Assembly (NCBI GenBank): GCA_003224905.1
Contig: QIAA01000045.1
Coordinates: 1 to 59,551 of the forward strand
DNA length: 59,551 nt
Reading direction: 5' to 3'
Source of the DNA: Acidobacteriota bacterium
Lineage (GTDB): Bacteria > Acidobacteriota > Terriglobia > Terriglobales > Acidobacteriaceae
Shown here: positions 45,218-54,547 of the stretch, piece after piece
Numbering within the stretch: the first letter of the stretch is position 1
Layout: every line of letters begins with the position of its first letter
Made by a program: the position numbers and the translations under genes
Notes under the pieces: model-generated
What the model saw: only the letters and a program-made list of their open reading frames with translations
Database searches by the model: none
What the model was told of the DNA's origin: nothing

Positions 45218-46360
45218 TCAGAAGTGATCATCCATTGCCTGCACTTTCCCGGCAAGGCTTCTAGCCTGAATCAGGCGATCCCACGGTCCACCCTGCCAGT
45301 TGTCCTTTTTCTTCTCGGGATGAATCCACGGCGGCAAGGTAATGAACAGACGTCGTGCGAGCGCAATGGCGTAGGGTTCATAAAGGGACCGCAGATAGTT
45401 CAGTTTCTCTTCCGCCTGGGGATCGCTGCGCAACCTGACACCGCGATCCTGCAGGCTTTGGCGCAGGCGCGCGAGTTCGGGAGGAGGCAGGCGATCAGGG
45501 GCGTGCGGATCGTATTGCGCGTTGAGTACCTGTGCGAGATCGACAACAGCATGTCTAGCCATGGCGAAGGTCAATTTGGCCTGTTCCGTTGTCAAACTGT
45601 CCACTCCTGCCACGACGATCGCGGTTGCATCGAGGATCGTGGTCAGCGCGCCCAGCCAGGATTGATTGTTATGCTGCGAACGGAAGAAACTGAGAGCCCC
45701 ATACGAGAGATGGCTTTCCAGCACCTCTGCCGCCCAATGCTCCCAGTCCCGGAAGATTTGATCGAGAACGGTCTGTTGGGGGCAGTTACCAAACCGAGCA
45801 AGCAACTCCATCGCAGTCGGTGGTGATCCCGCGCGCGCGTCAAGGAGCGAGATTTGGATTTCCCGGCGCGAAAAGGCCGCGTAAATTGTGGGCAGATAAC
45901 CGATGACCACGGCTAAAAAACCGAAGCCCATTCCGGCCTCGAGGACCGCCAGCGCCCGCGCTATAGGGGAATTCGGCGTGATATCGCCATAGCCCAAGGT
46001 AAAGAACGTCTCGCCACTGTGGTAAAGGATTCGCGCAAAAGTGATCGGTTCGTTGCTCAGTTGCAGGTGTTCGCCCGCGCCGTACTGCAGCAATGCGAAT
46101 CCAAAGATCAGCCCCACCGCCCACAACCCGAGCAGAAGAATTAATGAGAACGGCCCGAAATAACCCAATGCGGCTTCGCGGCGGGCGTTTGACTGGATGT
46201 GGCGTGCGAGTCGCGCCCACGGCCTCCAGGTATTGCGATAGAACAAGGCCGTCAAGCGGAAGTGCCGCGTGACCCTCCGCGGCAGAACCACGGTTTCAAA
46301 CGCATCCAGCAGAATGGCGAGAATGACGGCCAGGCCGACAAGGCTGCCAAAGATGTGCAT
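45218..46360 (-). CDS. Membrane protein with K+-channel pore (Ion_trans_2-like)
   Basis: A 380-residue protein. The N-terminus has hydrophobic stretches at 5-20 and 68-92. A pore loop ETFFTLGYGDITP (filter T121-L-G-Y-G-D126) is intact, followed by a TM at about 132-160. A long cytosolic C-terminus (about 220 residues) of unknown type carries DQIFRDWEHWAAEVLESHLS. It has no RCK domain. It is probably a K+ channel; regulation through the C-terminus is unknown. This contrasts with the GYQ-filter channel at 17-18 kb. Confidence 0.85.
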   Translation of the reverse strand: MHIFGSLVGLAVILAILLDAFETVVLPRRVTRHFRLTALFYRNTWRPWARLARHIQSNARREAALGYFGPFSLILLLGLWAVGLIFGFALLQYGAGEHLQLSNEPITFARILYHSGETFFTLGYGDITPNSPIARALAVLEAGMGFGFLAVVIGYLPTIYAAFSRREIQISLLDARAGSPPTAMELLARFGNCPQQTVLDQIFRDWEHWAAEVLESHLSYGALSFFRSQHNNQSWLGALTTILDATAIVVAGVDSLTTEQAKLTFAMARHAVVDLAQVLNAQYDPHAPDRLPPPELARLRQSLQDRGVRLRSDPQAEEKLNYLRSLYEPYAIALARRLFITLPPWIHPEKKKDNWQGGPWDRLIQARSLAGKVQAMDDHF

Positions 46361-46448
46361 GGTTCAAGGCGACAGATGAGAATGGGATGGTAGCAGATTC
46401 AGTGCATCAGCCGTTCCATGGAAAGAACTCAGGATCTCCAGGCGAGAA

Positions 46449-47135
46449 TTAGATAACGGACGAACTTTGTAGCTTCCGTTCCAATTCTTCCAGCGACTCC
46501 ACGCGGGGGAAGCCGTCATGCCTGTAGACACCAGCCACATCAAACAGGATTGCCTTCATGCCTGCACGAGCGGCGCCGAGATAATCGACCGAGTAGACGT
46601 CTCCGACGTAAAGACTCTCGTTTGCGGCCACTCCCATATCGCGCAAGGCTGCCCGGAATATCGCCGGATGGGGCTTCTCGCATCCGACATTTCCTGAATC
46701 GGTGATGGTGCGGAAGCAATCGGCAATGCCGCAGTGCGCCAGTACGTTGGCAATCTTGCCGTCTGCGTTGGAGATCACGCCGATCTCATGATGAGTGGCA
46801 ATGCGCTGCAAGATTTCCCGTGTCCCGGGACGGATATCGCACCAGTTCGCCGAGATGCGAGTCGCAGCGACGAGTGTGTCACGAAGCGAATCATCCTTGA
46901 TCGAAAGCTCCTTGAGCAGGTGCGAATAAAACAAATACCAGAAGCCGTGGTCCGGCTTGCCGTTATGCTCGAGGAGAGCATCGAACTCCTTCTTGGTTTT
47001 GCGTTCCAAGGCTACCAATTGTTCCGCAGTGGGAACTGAACCTCGTTCATAAAGGGGTTGAAGAATCCGCTCGCGATTTGGAAATAACAAGGTGTTACCC
47101 ACATCAAAGAAAACTGCTCTAGGGTTGGCATTCAT
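46449..47135 (-). CDS. HAD-superfamily hydrolase
   Basis: A 228-residue HAD protein. Nucleophile motif AVFFDVGNTLLFPN with D11; the third-position Asp of DxD is Gly (DVG), which occurs in HAD subfamilies such as (S)-2-haloacid and 5'-nucleotidase-like. GVISNADGKIANVLAHCGIA carries motif 2 (Ser), EKPHPAIF the motif-3 Lys, and YVGDVYSVDYLGAARAGMKA motif 4. A small alpha-helical cap is inserted. Substrate not deducible. Confidence 0.88.
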   Translation of the reverse strand: MNANPRAVFFDVGNTLLFPNRERILQPLYERGSVPTAEQLVALERKTKKEFDALLEHNGKPDHGFWYLFYSHLLKELSIKDDSLRDTLVAATRISANWCDIRPGTREILQRIATHHEIGVISNADGKIANVLAHCGIADCFRTITDSGNVGCEKPHPAIFRAALRDMGVAANESLYVGDVYSVDYLGAARAGMKAILFDVAGVYRHDGFPRVESLEELERKLQSSSVI

Positions 47136-47303
47136 AAGGAAGTCATTAGACCCAAACTCTCAGTTTAGCTGAGCATCCAACTCGCTGATTGCACAAAGAG
47201 AGCAGGTTCCTCCCTGGCCTCAGACCACGGAACTCCCGTGCGGCTTGGCCCACCGAATCGTTAGGCCGCCTCCTGTGTTAATGTGATTGCACAGCTTCGG
47301 AGA

Positions 47304-47329
47304 AAAAGGGGTAATATTGAACCCCTTTT
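47304..47329. terminator. Hairpin with U-tract in a divergent intergenic region
   Basis: AAAAGGGG, a 10-base loop and CCCCTTTT form a perfect 8-bp stem with a T-run. It lies 35 nt before the plus-strand gene at 47364 and 168 nt beyond the start of the minus-strand HAD gene at 47135. No gene ends here, so a leader attenuator of the plus-strand gene is possible. Confidence 0.55.
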
Positions 47330-47363
47330 GATTCTGAACTTCTCCTTCGTCTAGCACTGCTCC

Positions 47364-47693
47364 ATGCTCGTATCGGCTTCTGCAGCACGGACTCTGGTTC
47401 ACGTACTGGGCTGGCGTGTCGCCATCTGGCAGCTGACATTCAGCTTCGCCGCCATCCTCCAATACACGGAGAAAAAAGGCGACGTTTACAACATTTTGTG
47501 GGCCTTGGTGTTCGGCTTCGCCACCATCAATATTCTAGGTCTGGTAACCAAGCGCCTCGAACCCAGCCGCACGCGAATGAACTTCGGTGAAACTCTGGCC
47601 GTCATGGTCGTAGTAGTTTCTGTGTTTCTACTCGGCTGGGAGATGCTGTACGTCTTCCACATTCTTCCGATCCAGCTGCAACAGCACGATTGA
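47364..47693 (+). CDS. Small membrane protein of unknown function (109 aa)
   Basis: A 109-residue protein with two or three hydrophobic segments (VAIWQLTFSFAAIL, NILWALVFGFATINILGLV, LAVMVVVVSVFLLGWEMLYV). The sequence between TM1 and TM2 is QYTEKKGDVY. No family is recognised. It is 19 nt upstream of the CxxC protein gene at 47713, so they probably share a transcript. Confidence 0.65.
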   Translation: MLVSASAARTLVHVLGWRVAIWQLTFSFAAILQYTEKKGDVYNILWALVFGFATINILGLVTKRLEPSRTRMNFGETLAVMVVVVSVFLLGWEMLYVFHILPIQLQQHD

Positions 47694-47712
47694 GTGAGGT
47701 ATCATCGGAAGT

Positions 47713-48021
47713 ATGGCGAAGGATGCACCCGCGTTCGAAGTGACCTGCCCGTGCTGCAGCGCGGTACTGAAGGTCGATCCGGCTGACCAGGCGGTCATTT
47801 CGCATGTTGCTCCGATAAAGCCGAAGATGTTTGCGGACATCGAGGAAGCAGCGCGCGCCATGAAGGAACAGGACAGCCGCCGGGAGTCGATCTTTAGACA
47901 ATCCGTGGAGGCGCAAAAACACGCCTCCGACCTGCTGGAGAAGAAGTTTCAGGAGGCAGTGAAGAAAGCGAAAGAGTCGCCGGATACCGGAAAGCCTATC
48001 CGGGACTTCGATCTCGACTAG
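47713..48021 (+). CDS. Conserved CxxC/coiled-coil protein (102 aa)
   Basis: A 102-residue protein starting MAKDAPAFEVTCPCCSAVLK with one CPCC knuckle, a beta-rich VDPADQAVISHV, and a long helical segment DIEEAARAMKEQDSRRESIF to KKAKESPDTGKP. I recall small proteins with an EVTCPCC start and a helical C-terminus in acidobacteria. Function unknown. Confidence 0.68.
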   Translation: MAKDAPAFEVTCPCCSAVLKVDPADQAVISHVAPIKPKMFADIEEAARAMKEQDSRRESIFRQSVEAQKHASDLLEKKFQEAVKKAKESPDTGKPIRDFDLD

Positions 48022-48087
48022 TTTTCCTCGATTTTTACTTATCTTTACAGATCAACAACCGTTTCTCTGTAAGAATCATTTGAAACG

Positions 48088-48768
48088 ATGCCCAATCTCC
48101 CCTTGTTGTTGGGCCATCGAGGTACCGGTTTTTCGGCCCTGGTTGCGGAAAATAGTTTTGCTGCGTTCGATACTGCTCTCGAACACGGATGTGACGGGTT
48201 TGAGTTCGACGTTCGTGCGACTGGGTGTGGGCGCGCCTTAGTTTGCCACGACGCCACAGCAAGGGGAATTACGGTTGCCCGCGCTGAAGCCGATGAGCTG
48301 ACCGATCTTCCGATGTTGGAGGATGTGCTGCAGCGCTATGGACCCAGGGCGTTTCTGGATATTGAGCTAAAGGTCGCCGGGATTGAGACCAAGGTGCTCA
48401 CCGCTTTGCGCGAATGTCCGCCGGAACATGGGTTTGTAGCTTCCTCGTTCATTGCTGATGTTGTTCTTGACCTGCAGCTCCGCAGCGCTACCATCCCGAC
48501 CGGAATCATTTGTGAAAAGCCCGGGCAGCTTGCGCGTGCTCGGACTCTACCGGCCAGTTTTGTGATTGTTCATCGCTCGCTGCTCGATCGTGAGCTGGTA
48601 CGCGAACTCCAGGATGACGGAAAAAAGATATTGGTGTGGACAGTAAACAACAAGGACACGATGCTGCGGCATGCCGACTGGGGAGTGGACGGAATCATAT
48701 CGGATGATACACAGCTGCTGGTGCATACATTTCACGGTGAGCAGCCGCAGTCAAGAGGAAAAACCTGA
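48088..48768 (+). CDS. ugpQ: Glycerophosphodiester phosphodiesterase
   Basis: A 226-residue GDPD TIM-barrel. LLGHRGTG holds H10, AENSFAAFDTALEHGCDGFE with E21 and N22, EFDVRATG with E39 and D41, and LVCHDATA with H54, the acid/base and metal residues. AFLDIELKV continues the metal site. It cleaves glycerophosphodiesters to glycerol-3-P. The length and lack of signal peptide point to the cytoplasmic UgpQ type. It is followed 29 nt later by convergent glpD, so glycerol-3-P can be oxidised. Confidence 0.9.
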   Translation: MPNLPLLLGHRGTGFSALVAENSFAAFDTALEHGCDGFEFDVRATGCGRALVCHDATARGITVARAEADELTDLPMLEDVLQRYGPRAFLDIELKVAGIETKVLTALRECPPEHGFVASSFIADVVLDLQLRSATIPTGIICEKPGQLARARTLPASFVIVHRSLLDRELVRELQDDGKKILVWTVNNKDTMLRHADWGVDGIISDDTQLLVHTFHGEQPQSRGKT

Positions 48769-48797
48769 CTTCATGTCGCTGTCAGAGGATCAGGCAA

Positions 48798-50435
48798 TCA
48801 GTCCGCGGCCGCCAGGATCGGTTCCGTTGATCCAGGTTTCCGCAGGAAAGCGGCGCGCTCATTTTCAAAGGCTTCAAGTTCCATCCCGAGTTGCATGTCA
48901 TCCCAACCCATGGCAGCGGCGATACGGATTGCCGCTTCGCGGCTGCATTCCTTTGACCAGCAAGCACCCAGCGCAACCGGCACACGCCGCAGCAGGACAT
49001 CTGCCAGGGTTGCCGCACATTCATTGGTAATTGCATCGACAGCTTCGGCTACGATGTGGGAATTGTGCTGACATAGTGGGGCCCGCAATTCCGGCCGGCC
49101 GGCGATCAGGCGCGAGATGGGCTGCGAGCGCTTGCCATGCCACTCGACAATGGAACGAGCTGCGGCTTCGCTGAGCCCGCCTGTCTTACCGATTTCGGCC
49201 ACCCACTGATCCAATAACAAATTCAAGCCCTTGACCGGAGCGATCCGGATCGCATTTACAGAAGTACTCGATAAACCCAGCATCCCTGCGCACTCACGAG
49301 CCAGCTGCGCGGCTGTAGTCAGCTTGCCGCCTATAACTGAGATCATGTGTGCTGCGCCATCGTCGGCGTGATCACGCAAAAAATGCTTTCTGCTGATCGC
49401 CGAAGGACTCGCGTCAGGGGAAAATGGAAGCGGACGGATTCCAGCAAAGCTGTAGCGAACATCTTGCGCTGAAATCTTGGAGCGCGGAAACAGGTGCAAT
49501 AAAGACTTGAGCAGGTACTCGATTTCTTCGGGAGCTGGTTGGGTCTTTGCAGGGTCGGAGGTGTCGGGAACTTCGGTCGTCCCCAGCAGAATCTGTTCGT
49601 TCCATGGGATCACAAAGATCGGGCGCCCGTCGCTCGCCTCGGTGTAGATCGCAGCTTCGGGTGCGCCTGCAAAACGAGGCAGTACGATGTGCGATCCGCG
49701 AATGCCACCCACCATAGGCTGTTTGAGTTTGAGCTGAGATCTCTGGCAGATCCGATCTACCCAGGGGCCGGTGGCGTTGATGACCCAACTCGTTTCCACG
49801 CGCTCTTCTCTGCCGCTGAGGCGGTCGCGTAAAAGCGCTCCCACAACCCGGCCATAGCGCACATCAATGGCAAGAACCTGGGTATGGTTACAGGCTACAG
49901 CTCCCGCCTCGATTGCTTCGACCAGCCACTCGGCCACGAGGCGTTCGGGGAACTCACACTCGGCATCCTCAAAATTAAGAATCGACCAGCGATGGCCGGA
50001 GTCCAGCAAGCGTTCCAGCTTGCGTTCTTCATCCCGAGCAGAGCCGATGCCCACGCGTGCGTCTGCCATCTGGCGGTACAGCCAAATGCCCATTCGCACG
50101 GTGAGAGCGCTGCGGCGGCTGTTCTCGTCGAGAGCGAGCAAGAAGTGTAGGGGATGTACTAAGTGGGGACACTCGCGGAGAAGGTGTCCGCGCTCGCGGA
50201 GGGATTCGCGGACCAGCCCGAGTTCCGCGTGCTCCAAGTAGCGCAGGCCTCCGTGGATAATCCGGGTGGAGCGGCTCGTGGTGCCGGAGGCAAAATCGTG
50301 CTGCTCGACGAGCAAGGTTCTGCGGCCGGCTCGGGCGCACTCGCGGGCAATGGCGACGCCATTGATGCCACCGCCGACCACGACGATCGGGAAGCGCTCG
50401 CCTTCCAGTGGCTTTCGCGACAGATGTTGATCCAT
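48798..50435 (-). CDS. glpD: Glycerol-3-phosphate dehydrogenase (FAD)
   Basis: A 545-residue flavoprotein. The FAD fold VVVGGGINGVAIARECARAG is at residues 18-37, then ASGTTSRSTRIIHGGLRYLE, the canonical GlpD segment. ATGPWVDRI, NEQILLGTTEVPD and RYSFAGIRPL match the family, and a C-terminal DAO_C domain follows. It oxidises glycerol-3-P to DHAP and feeds electrons to the quinone pool. It converges with the glycerophosphodiesterase gene. Confidence 0.94.
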   Translation of the reverse strand: MDQHLSRKPLEGERFPIVVVGGGINGVAIARECARAGRRTLLVEQHDFASGTTSRSTRIIHGGLRYLEHAELGLVRESLRERGHLLRECPHLVHPLHFLLALDENSRRSALTVRMGIWLYRQMADARVGIGSARDEERKLERLLDSGHRWSILNFEDAECEFPERLVAEWLVEAIEAGAVACNHTQVLAIDVRYGRVVGALLRDRLSGREERVETSWVINATGPWVDRICQRSQLKLKQPMVGGIRGSHIVLPRFAGAPEAAIYTEASDGRPIFVIPWNEQILLGTTEVPDTSDPAKTQPAPEEIEYLLKSLLHLFPRSKISAQDVRYSFAGIRPLPFSPDASPSAISRKHFLRDHADDGAAHMISVIGGKLTTAAQLARECAGMLGLSSTSVNAIRIAPVKGLNLLLDQWVAEIGKTGGLSEAAARSIVEWHGKRSQPISRLIAGRPELRAPLCQHNSHIVAEAVDAITNECAATLADVLLRRVPVALGACWSKECSREAAIRIAAAMGWDDMQLGMELEAFENERAAFLRKPGSTEPILAAAD

Positions 50436-50628
50436 AAGGACCGCGTTATTCGTGCGGACTGGATGTTAGTAGGCTTGCCAGATGATAACTCTGCACCGGT
50501 ACATGCGCTAAGGGAAGATAACTTTGGACAGACTGGTAACTAATAACAAGCGCGATCAAGCTGGTTTGTAAATGTGGCTCCAGCCGTCGTTGCCATCGAT
50601 ACACCGCTCATTTAGAGTGTTTTGTTCT

Positions 50629-51531
50629 ATGTCGAGCACCGGAGAACGCTTTCAGCGCGCGGTTTCGATCATGGCACGGCTGCGTGGACCAGGCGGGTGT
50701 CCGTGGGACCGCGAGCAAACGTTTGATTCGATCAAGCCGTATACGCTGGAGGAGACTTATGAGGTGCTGGAGGCAATCGACAATCGCGACTGGCAGGAGC
50801 TGACATCGGAGCTCGGCGATCTGCTCTTGCAGGTGCTGTTTTATGCGGAGATGGCGCAGGAGGAGGCCAAGTTTTCCATTGACGATGTGCTGGAACGGCT
50901 CTGCAATAAGCTTGTGGACCGGCATCCGCATGTCTTTGGAGATGTACAAGCGGAGACTTCTTCCGATGTGCTGCGAAACTGGGAAGCGCTAAAGGCGGAG
51001 GAAAAAAAGAAGCGAATGCAGCAGGGCGGCGGGAAGACGCCAAAAACTCAAGACTCGCCCGATTCGGTGTTGGCGGGAGTTTCCAGTGCGATTCCGGCAT
51101 TGCTCGAGGCCCATAAGCTTAGCTCACGCGCTGCGCACGTGGGCTTCGACTGGCCCAATCTGCAAGGATTGTTTGAAAAACTGAACGAGGAGATCCAGGA
51201 ACTCCAGCAGGAGGTTGATCAACTCCCCGCACCAACTTCAGCGGCGGGTTCTGGAATTGCAGGGTCGGGGCATCCAGCGATCGACTCCGCTCTGCGCGAG
51301 CGACTGGAAGCTGAAGTCGGCGATCTGTTCTTTGTGCTGGTGAATATCGCCCGTTATCTGGCGCTCGATCCGGAGTCCGCGCTTCGCAAGACAAATCGCA
51401 AGTTCAAGCGGCGCTTTCAATGGATGGAGGAACAACTAAGCGCGACGGAGCGCAAGCCCAAGGACGCTTCGATCGACGAACTAGAATCACTATGGCAGCA
51501 AGCAAAGCGACAGGAGCGGGCGAGCGGGTAA
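50629..51531 (+). CDS. mazG: MazG-type nucleoside triphosphate pyrophosphohydrolase
   Basis: A 300-residue two-domain MazG. GGCPWDREQTFDSIKPYTLE, then EETYEVLEAID and SELGDLLLQVLFYAEMAQEE (EExxE and ExxD metal sites) form domain 1. Domain 2 repeats this at about 190-265 with ELQQEVDQ and AEVGDLFFVLVNIARYL. It hydrolyses NTPs to NMPs and is thought to clear abnormal nucleotides. The ATG at 50629 is chosen; an upstream extension of 19 codons is unlike the family. The GNAT gene overlaps its last 40 nt. Confidence 0.93.
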   Translation: MSSTGERFQRAVSIMARLRGPGGCPWDREQTFDSIKPYTLEETYEVLEAIDNRDWQELTSELGDLLLQVLFYAEMAQEEAKFSIDDVLERLCNKLVDRHPHVFGDVQAETSSDVLRNWEALKAEEKKKRMQQGGGKTPKTQDSPDSVLAGVSSAIPALLEAHKLSSRAAHVGFDWPNLQGLFEKLNEEIQELQQEVDQLPAPTSAAGSGIAGSGHPAIDSALRERLEAEVGDLFFVLVNIARYLALDPESALRKTNRKFKRRFQWMEEQLSATERKPKDASIDELESLWQQAKRQERASG

Positions 51532-52298
51532 AAACGGATCAGATCGTGATCCGCAAATGCTGCGATCTGGAAGAACTGCGCGCCTGTGTGGCGCTGCAAA
51601 AGGAGGTCTGGAATTTCAGCGACCTGGATCTGATTCCGCTGCGCATGTTCGTGGTAGCGGAGAAGATCGGTGGCCAACTGATTGGGGGATTCGACGCCAA
51701 TGAGATGGTTGGCTTTGCGCTCTCCATTCCGGGAACGCGGGCCGGTCACGCCTATCTGCACTCACACATGCTGGCGGTCCGTGAGCAGTATCGCAACAGC
51801 GGGCTCGGCCGTCGCCTTAAATTGTTTCAGCGCGAGGACGCCCTTTCTCGTGGCTTTGAACTGATAGAGTGGACATTCGATCCATTGGAAATCAAGAACG
51901 CACATCTCAATGTGGAGAGACTGGGCGCGATCGCGCGACGGTATAACATCAATCAGTACGGCGTTACGTCTTCTCCCCTACAGGGCGGCTTACCTACAGA
52001 TCGCCTGGTGGCAGAATGGTGGCTGAAATCCAGGCGAGTGCAGGCGCTGCTGAAAGACGAAAGCAAGCCGGAAATTCAATCGCTGAGGGTGATTTCCGTG
52101 CCGGCACAAATTTATCAATGGAAGTCCCGGCTCGAAACGCGCCAGCGAGCCAAAGAAGTTCAAGATAAAAATCGGGCTGACTTCCTTAAAGCGTTCGCCG
52201 AAGGCCAGGCAGTACTCGGTTATGAACGAGATCCGGCAGGAAATGGAACATTCCTGCTGGGGAAATGGGACGAGAACTGGCAGTACAGCAATGAGTGA
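51492..52298 (+). CDS. GNAT acyltransferase, candidate D-amino-acid N-succinyltransferase (COG3375-like)
   Basis: A 268-residue GNAT of the long COG3375 type: VALQKEVWNFSDLDLIPLRM, GQLIGGFDANEMVGFALSIP, HMLAVREQYRNSGLGRRLKL (acyl-CoA loop), then EWTFDPLEIKNAHLNVERLG and LPTDRLVAEWWLKS. In Geobacillus a GNAT of this family lies beside N-succinylamino-acid racemase and acylates D-amino acids. Here the racemase-type gene starts 24 nt downstream. The start is an ATG that overlaps mazG by 40 nt. The substrate is inference from context. Confidence 0.8.
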   Translation: MAASKATGAGERVKTDQIVIRKCCDLEELRACVALQKEVWNFSDLDLIPLRMFVVAEKIGGQLIGGFDANEMVGFALSIPGTRAGHAYLHSHMLAVREQYRNSGLGRRLKLFQREDALSRGFELIEWTFDPLEIKNAHLNVERLGAIARRYNINQYGVTSSPLQGGLPTDRLVAEWWLKSRRVQALLKDESKPEIQSLRVISVPAQIYQWKSRLETRQRAKEVQDKNRADFLKAFAEGQAVLGYERDPAGNGTFLLGKWDENWQYSNE

Positions 52299-52322
52299 CT
52301 TTGTTCACGGAGCGCTGCACTG

Positions 52323-53486
52323 ATGATACAAACGGAAATCAGCAAAGAATCCCCAGCATCCACACAACTAAAAATCGAGGCGATCACGCTGCGCGAATTG
52401 CAGATGCCACTCGTCCATTTTTTTGAGACCAGCTTCGGGCGCACGTACAGCCGTCGCATCCTTCTCTTGACAGTTCACTGTGAAGGCATTGACGGATGGG
52501 GGGAGTGCGTCGCCGGCGAAGATCCGTTTTACAGTTCGGAGTGGATCGAAAGTGCATGGCCTACGATCAAGAAGTATCTGGCGCCAGCCGTGCTTGGAAA
52601 GACATTGAGCTCCGGGCGCGAGAGTGTCTCCTTGCTGGCTAGAGTACGCGGACACCGGATGGCGAAGGCCGCCGTGGAGAATGCATTGTGGGACGCCGAA
52701 GCGAAGCAGAAGAACCAACCCTTGTGGAAACTGCTCGGGGGCACGAGGCGAGAGATCGAGTGCGGTGTATCCATTGGGATTCAGGATTCGGTGGAGCAGT
52801 TACTCGACAAGGTTGAGACTGAAGCGGCGGCCGGCTATCGCCGCATAAAGCTAAAGGTTAAACCTGCCTGGGATCTACAGGTGCTCGAGCGCGTACGGAC
52901 GCGCTGGCCGGAAATGGTGCTCAGTTGCGACGCCAATTCGGCATATCAGCTCGATGACCTGGAGCACCTGAAGAAGTTCGATCGGTTCAAACTGCTCATG
53001 TTGGAACAACCACTATGGAATGACGACATCTTTGAACACGCCCGGCTACAAAAACAATTGCGTACCCCGATTTGCCTAGATGAGTCGATTCGGCACGCCC
53101 GTGATGCCGCAATCGCCGCCGAAACCGATGCTTGCCGAATCATAAATATCAAAGTCGGCAGGGTGGGTGGTTTCACAGAGGCTAAGAAGGTTCACGATGT
53201 GTGCCAGGGGCACAACATCCCGGTGTGGTGCGGAGGCATGCTCGAGTCTGGAATTGGCCGCTCTCATAACGTTGCTCTGTCGACGCTGGAGAATTTCCGT
53301 CTTCCGGGAGATGTCTCCTCCTCTAAACGTTACTGGAAGGAAGACATCATCGAGCCCGAAGTTGCGGTTACCCCCAAGGGCACAATCGTGATTAGTGATG
53401 AGCCGGGCACGGGATATCGCGTGCGAGAAGATTTGATTGAGAAGTTGACAGTGCGGAAGGAAACAATTCGGGCAGGGAAGGTCTAG
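52323..53486 (+). CDS. Enolase-superfamily N-succinylamino acid racemase / o-succinylbenzoate synthase
   Basis: A 387-residue MLE-subgroup enolase homologue. Catalytic KxK at K176-L-K178 in RRIKLKVKPAWD; metal ligands D203 (SCDAN), E228 (LEQPL), D253 (CLDES); second Lys K277 in NIKVGRVGG. The GGMLESGIGR tail is shared with NSAR/OSBS enzymes. Such enzymes racemise N-succinylamino acids, make o-succinylbenzoate, or do both. With the adjacent GNAT, the racemase role seems more likely. No menaquinone genes are nearby. The third enzyme, an N-succinyl-L-amino-acid hydrolase, is not in the window next to it. Confidence 0.88.
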   Translation: MIQTEISKESPASTQLKIEAITLRELQMPLVHFFETSFGRTYSRRILLLTVHCEGIDGWGECVAGEDPFYSSEWIESAWPTIKKYLAPAVLGKTLSSGRESVSLLARVRGHRMAKAAVENALWDAEAKQKNQPLWKLLGGTRREIECGVSIGIQDSVEQLLDKVETEAAAGYRRIKLKVKPAWDLQVLERVRTRWPEMVLSCDANSAYQLDDLEHLKKFDRFKLLMLEQPLWNDDIFEHARLQKQLRTPICLDESIRHARDAAIAAETDACRIINIKVGRVGGFTEAKKVHDVCQGHNIPVWCGGMLESGIGRSHNVALSTLENFRLPGDVSSSKRYWKEDIIEPEVAVTPKGTIVISDEPGTGYRVREDLIEKLTVRKETIRAGKV

Positions 53487-53632
53487 CTCGCTGGGCGAAT
53501 GCTGTGATTTTGCTCTTCCATCGCTGCGCAAAAAGGTTCTGAAAAAAAACAAAGGTTTTAGCCGCTGAGGTAAGCAATCCGAATTGTTACACAGCCTGCT
53601 AACGCGCATGCCAGAAGCCGCCTTTAATGTTC

Positions 53633-54547
53633 TTATTTTGGTTTTTCCTTTTCCTCACTGTCAGGTTTCTGCGCCAAGACAGCTTCTTGCTTTTTCAACA
53701 GCTCAACCCCCTGCGCAAATGTAAGGCCAGAGGGCACTCGATGAAAATCGTCGTAGATTTCGTTGGATTTTATGTTAAGGCCTTTGAATAGGAGTAGCCT
53801 GCCCGTAAACGAGAGATCTATGCGGGTAATTTCCCAGTGATTATTGGCCATGTCCGCCTGCTCCACCAGAAAATGTCCGCCGCGGTCGAGGTGGCCTAAC
53901 ATGCCCCAACCGAATCCGACTTGTTTGGCCAGCGTGCCATCAATTCTGGCGATACGCAGCTTTGGCTCATCGATGAGAATCGTGCCCTGCATTCCAGTGA
54001 GAACCTGCTCCACCCGTGACGGCGGATTGTAATCCGGATTAGGACGGAAGCTGAGGTGCACCAGTTCGTCCCCTTCCTTGCCCACGCCCCGCCGACCTTG
54101 CTCGATTCCAGCGTACTCATAGAGAAAGGCATCGGGCAGGGCTTTCATTATGCGGGTGACGCGCTCGGCGTCGTCCTTCTCTTGCTTTAGTTTCTTGCCC
54201 AGCTCATCTGGATTCTCCACGAGACGCTGCAGCCGCGCTTCCTCCGCATGGAGCTGTTGAGGACTCAGAGGACGATCATTCACAGCGACCGTCACCGCCG
54301 CAATGGCTTCACTCGTCTGCACCATCAGCCTGGTCTGAGAACCACGCGGGGTCTCCCTGCGGACGCGAAACATGAACTTTGTGTCATCGGAGTTGCTCCT
54401 GATTTCGTTCTGAACAGTTCGCTTGACCAGTTCGATAGGGGGAACAGGCGGGGATTGCGCAGTTATTGCCGTTTGAAGGTGGCCGACTGCGAAAGCTGCC
54501 AGCGCAATCGAGAGCACCGGGAGCATTCCGCGTGGGAAAGTGTTCAT
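53633..54547 (-). CDS. Exported protein, LolA/outer-membrane-sorting-like
   Basis: A 304-residue exported protein. A signal-like segment ALAAFAVGHLQTAITAQS (residues about 16-33) is followed by ELVKRTVQNEIRSNSDDTKF. A later beta-rich core reads QGTILIDEPKLRIARIDGTL, GRLLLFKGLNIKSNEIYDDF, which resembles the incomplete beta-barrel of LolA/LolB-like and MucB_RseB-like proteins. No specific family is certain. It may handle lipids or lipoproteins in the periplasm. Confidence 0.6.
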   Translation of the reverse strand: MNTFPRGMLPVLSIALAAFAVGHLQTAITAQSPPVPPIELVKRTVQNEIRSNSDDTKFMFRVRRETPRGSQTRLMVQTSEAIAAVTVAVNDRPLSPQQLHAEEARLQRLVENPDELGKKLKQEKDDAERVTRIMKALPDAFLYEYAGIEQGRRGVGKEGDELVHLSFRPNPDYNPPSRVEQVLTGMQGTILIDEPKLRIARIDGTLAKQVGFGWGMLGHLDRGGHFLVEQADMANNHWEITRIDLSFTGRLLLFKGLNIKSNEIYDDFHRVPSGLTFAQGVELLKKQEAVLAQKPDSEEKEKPK

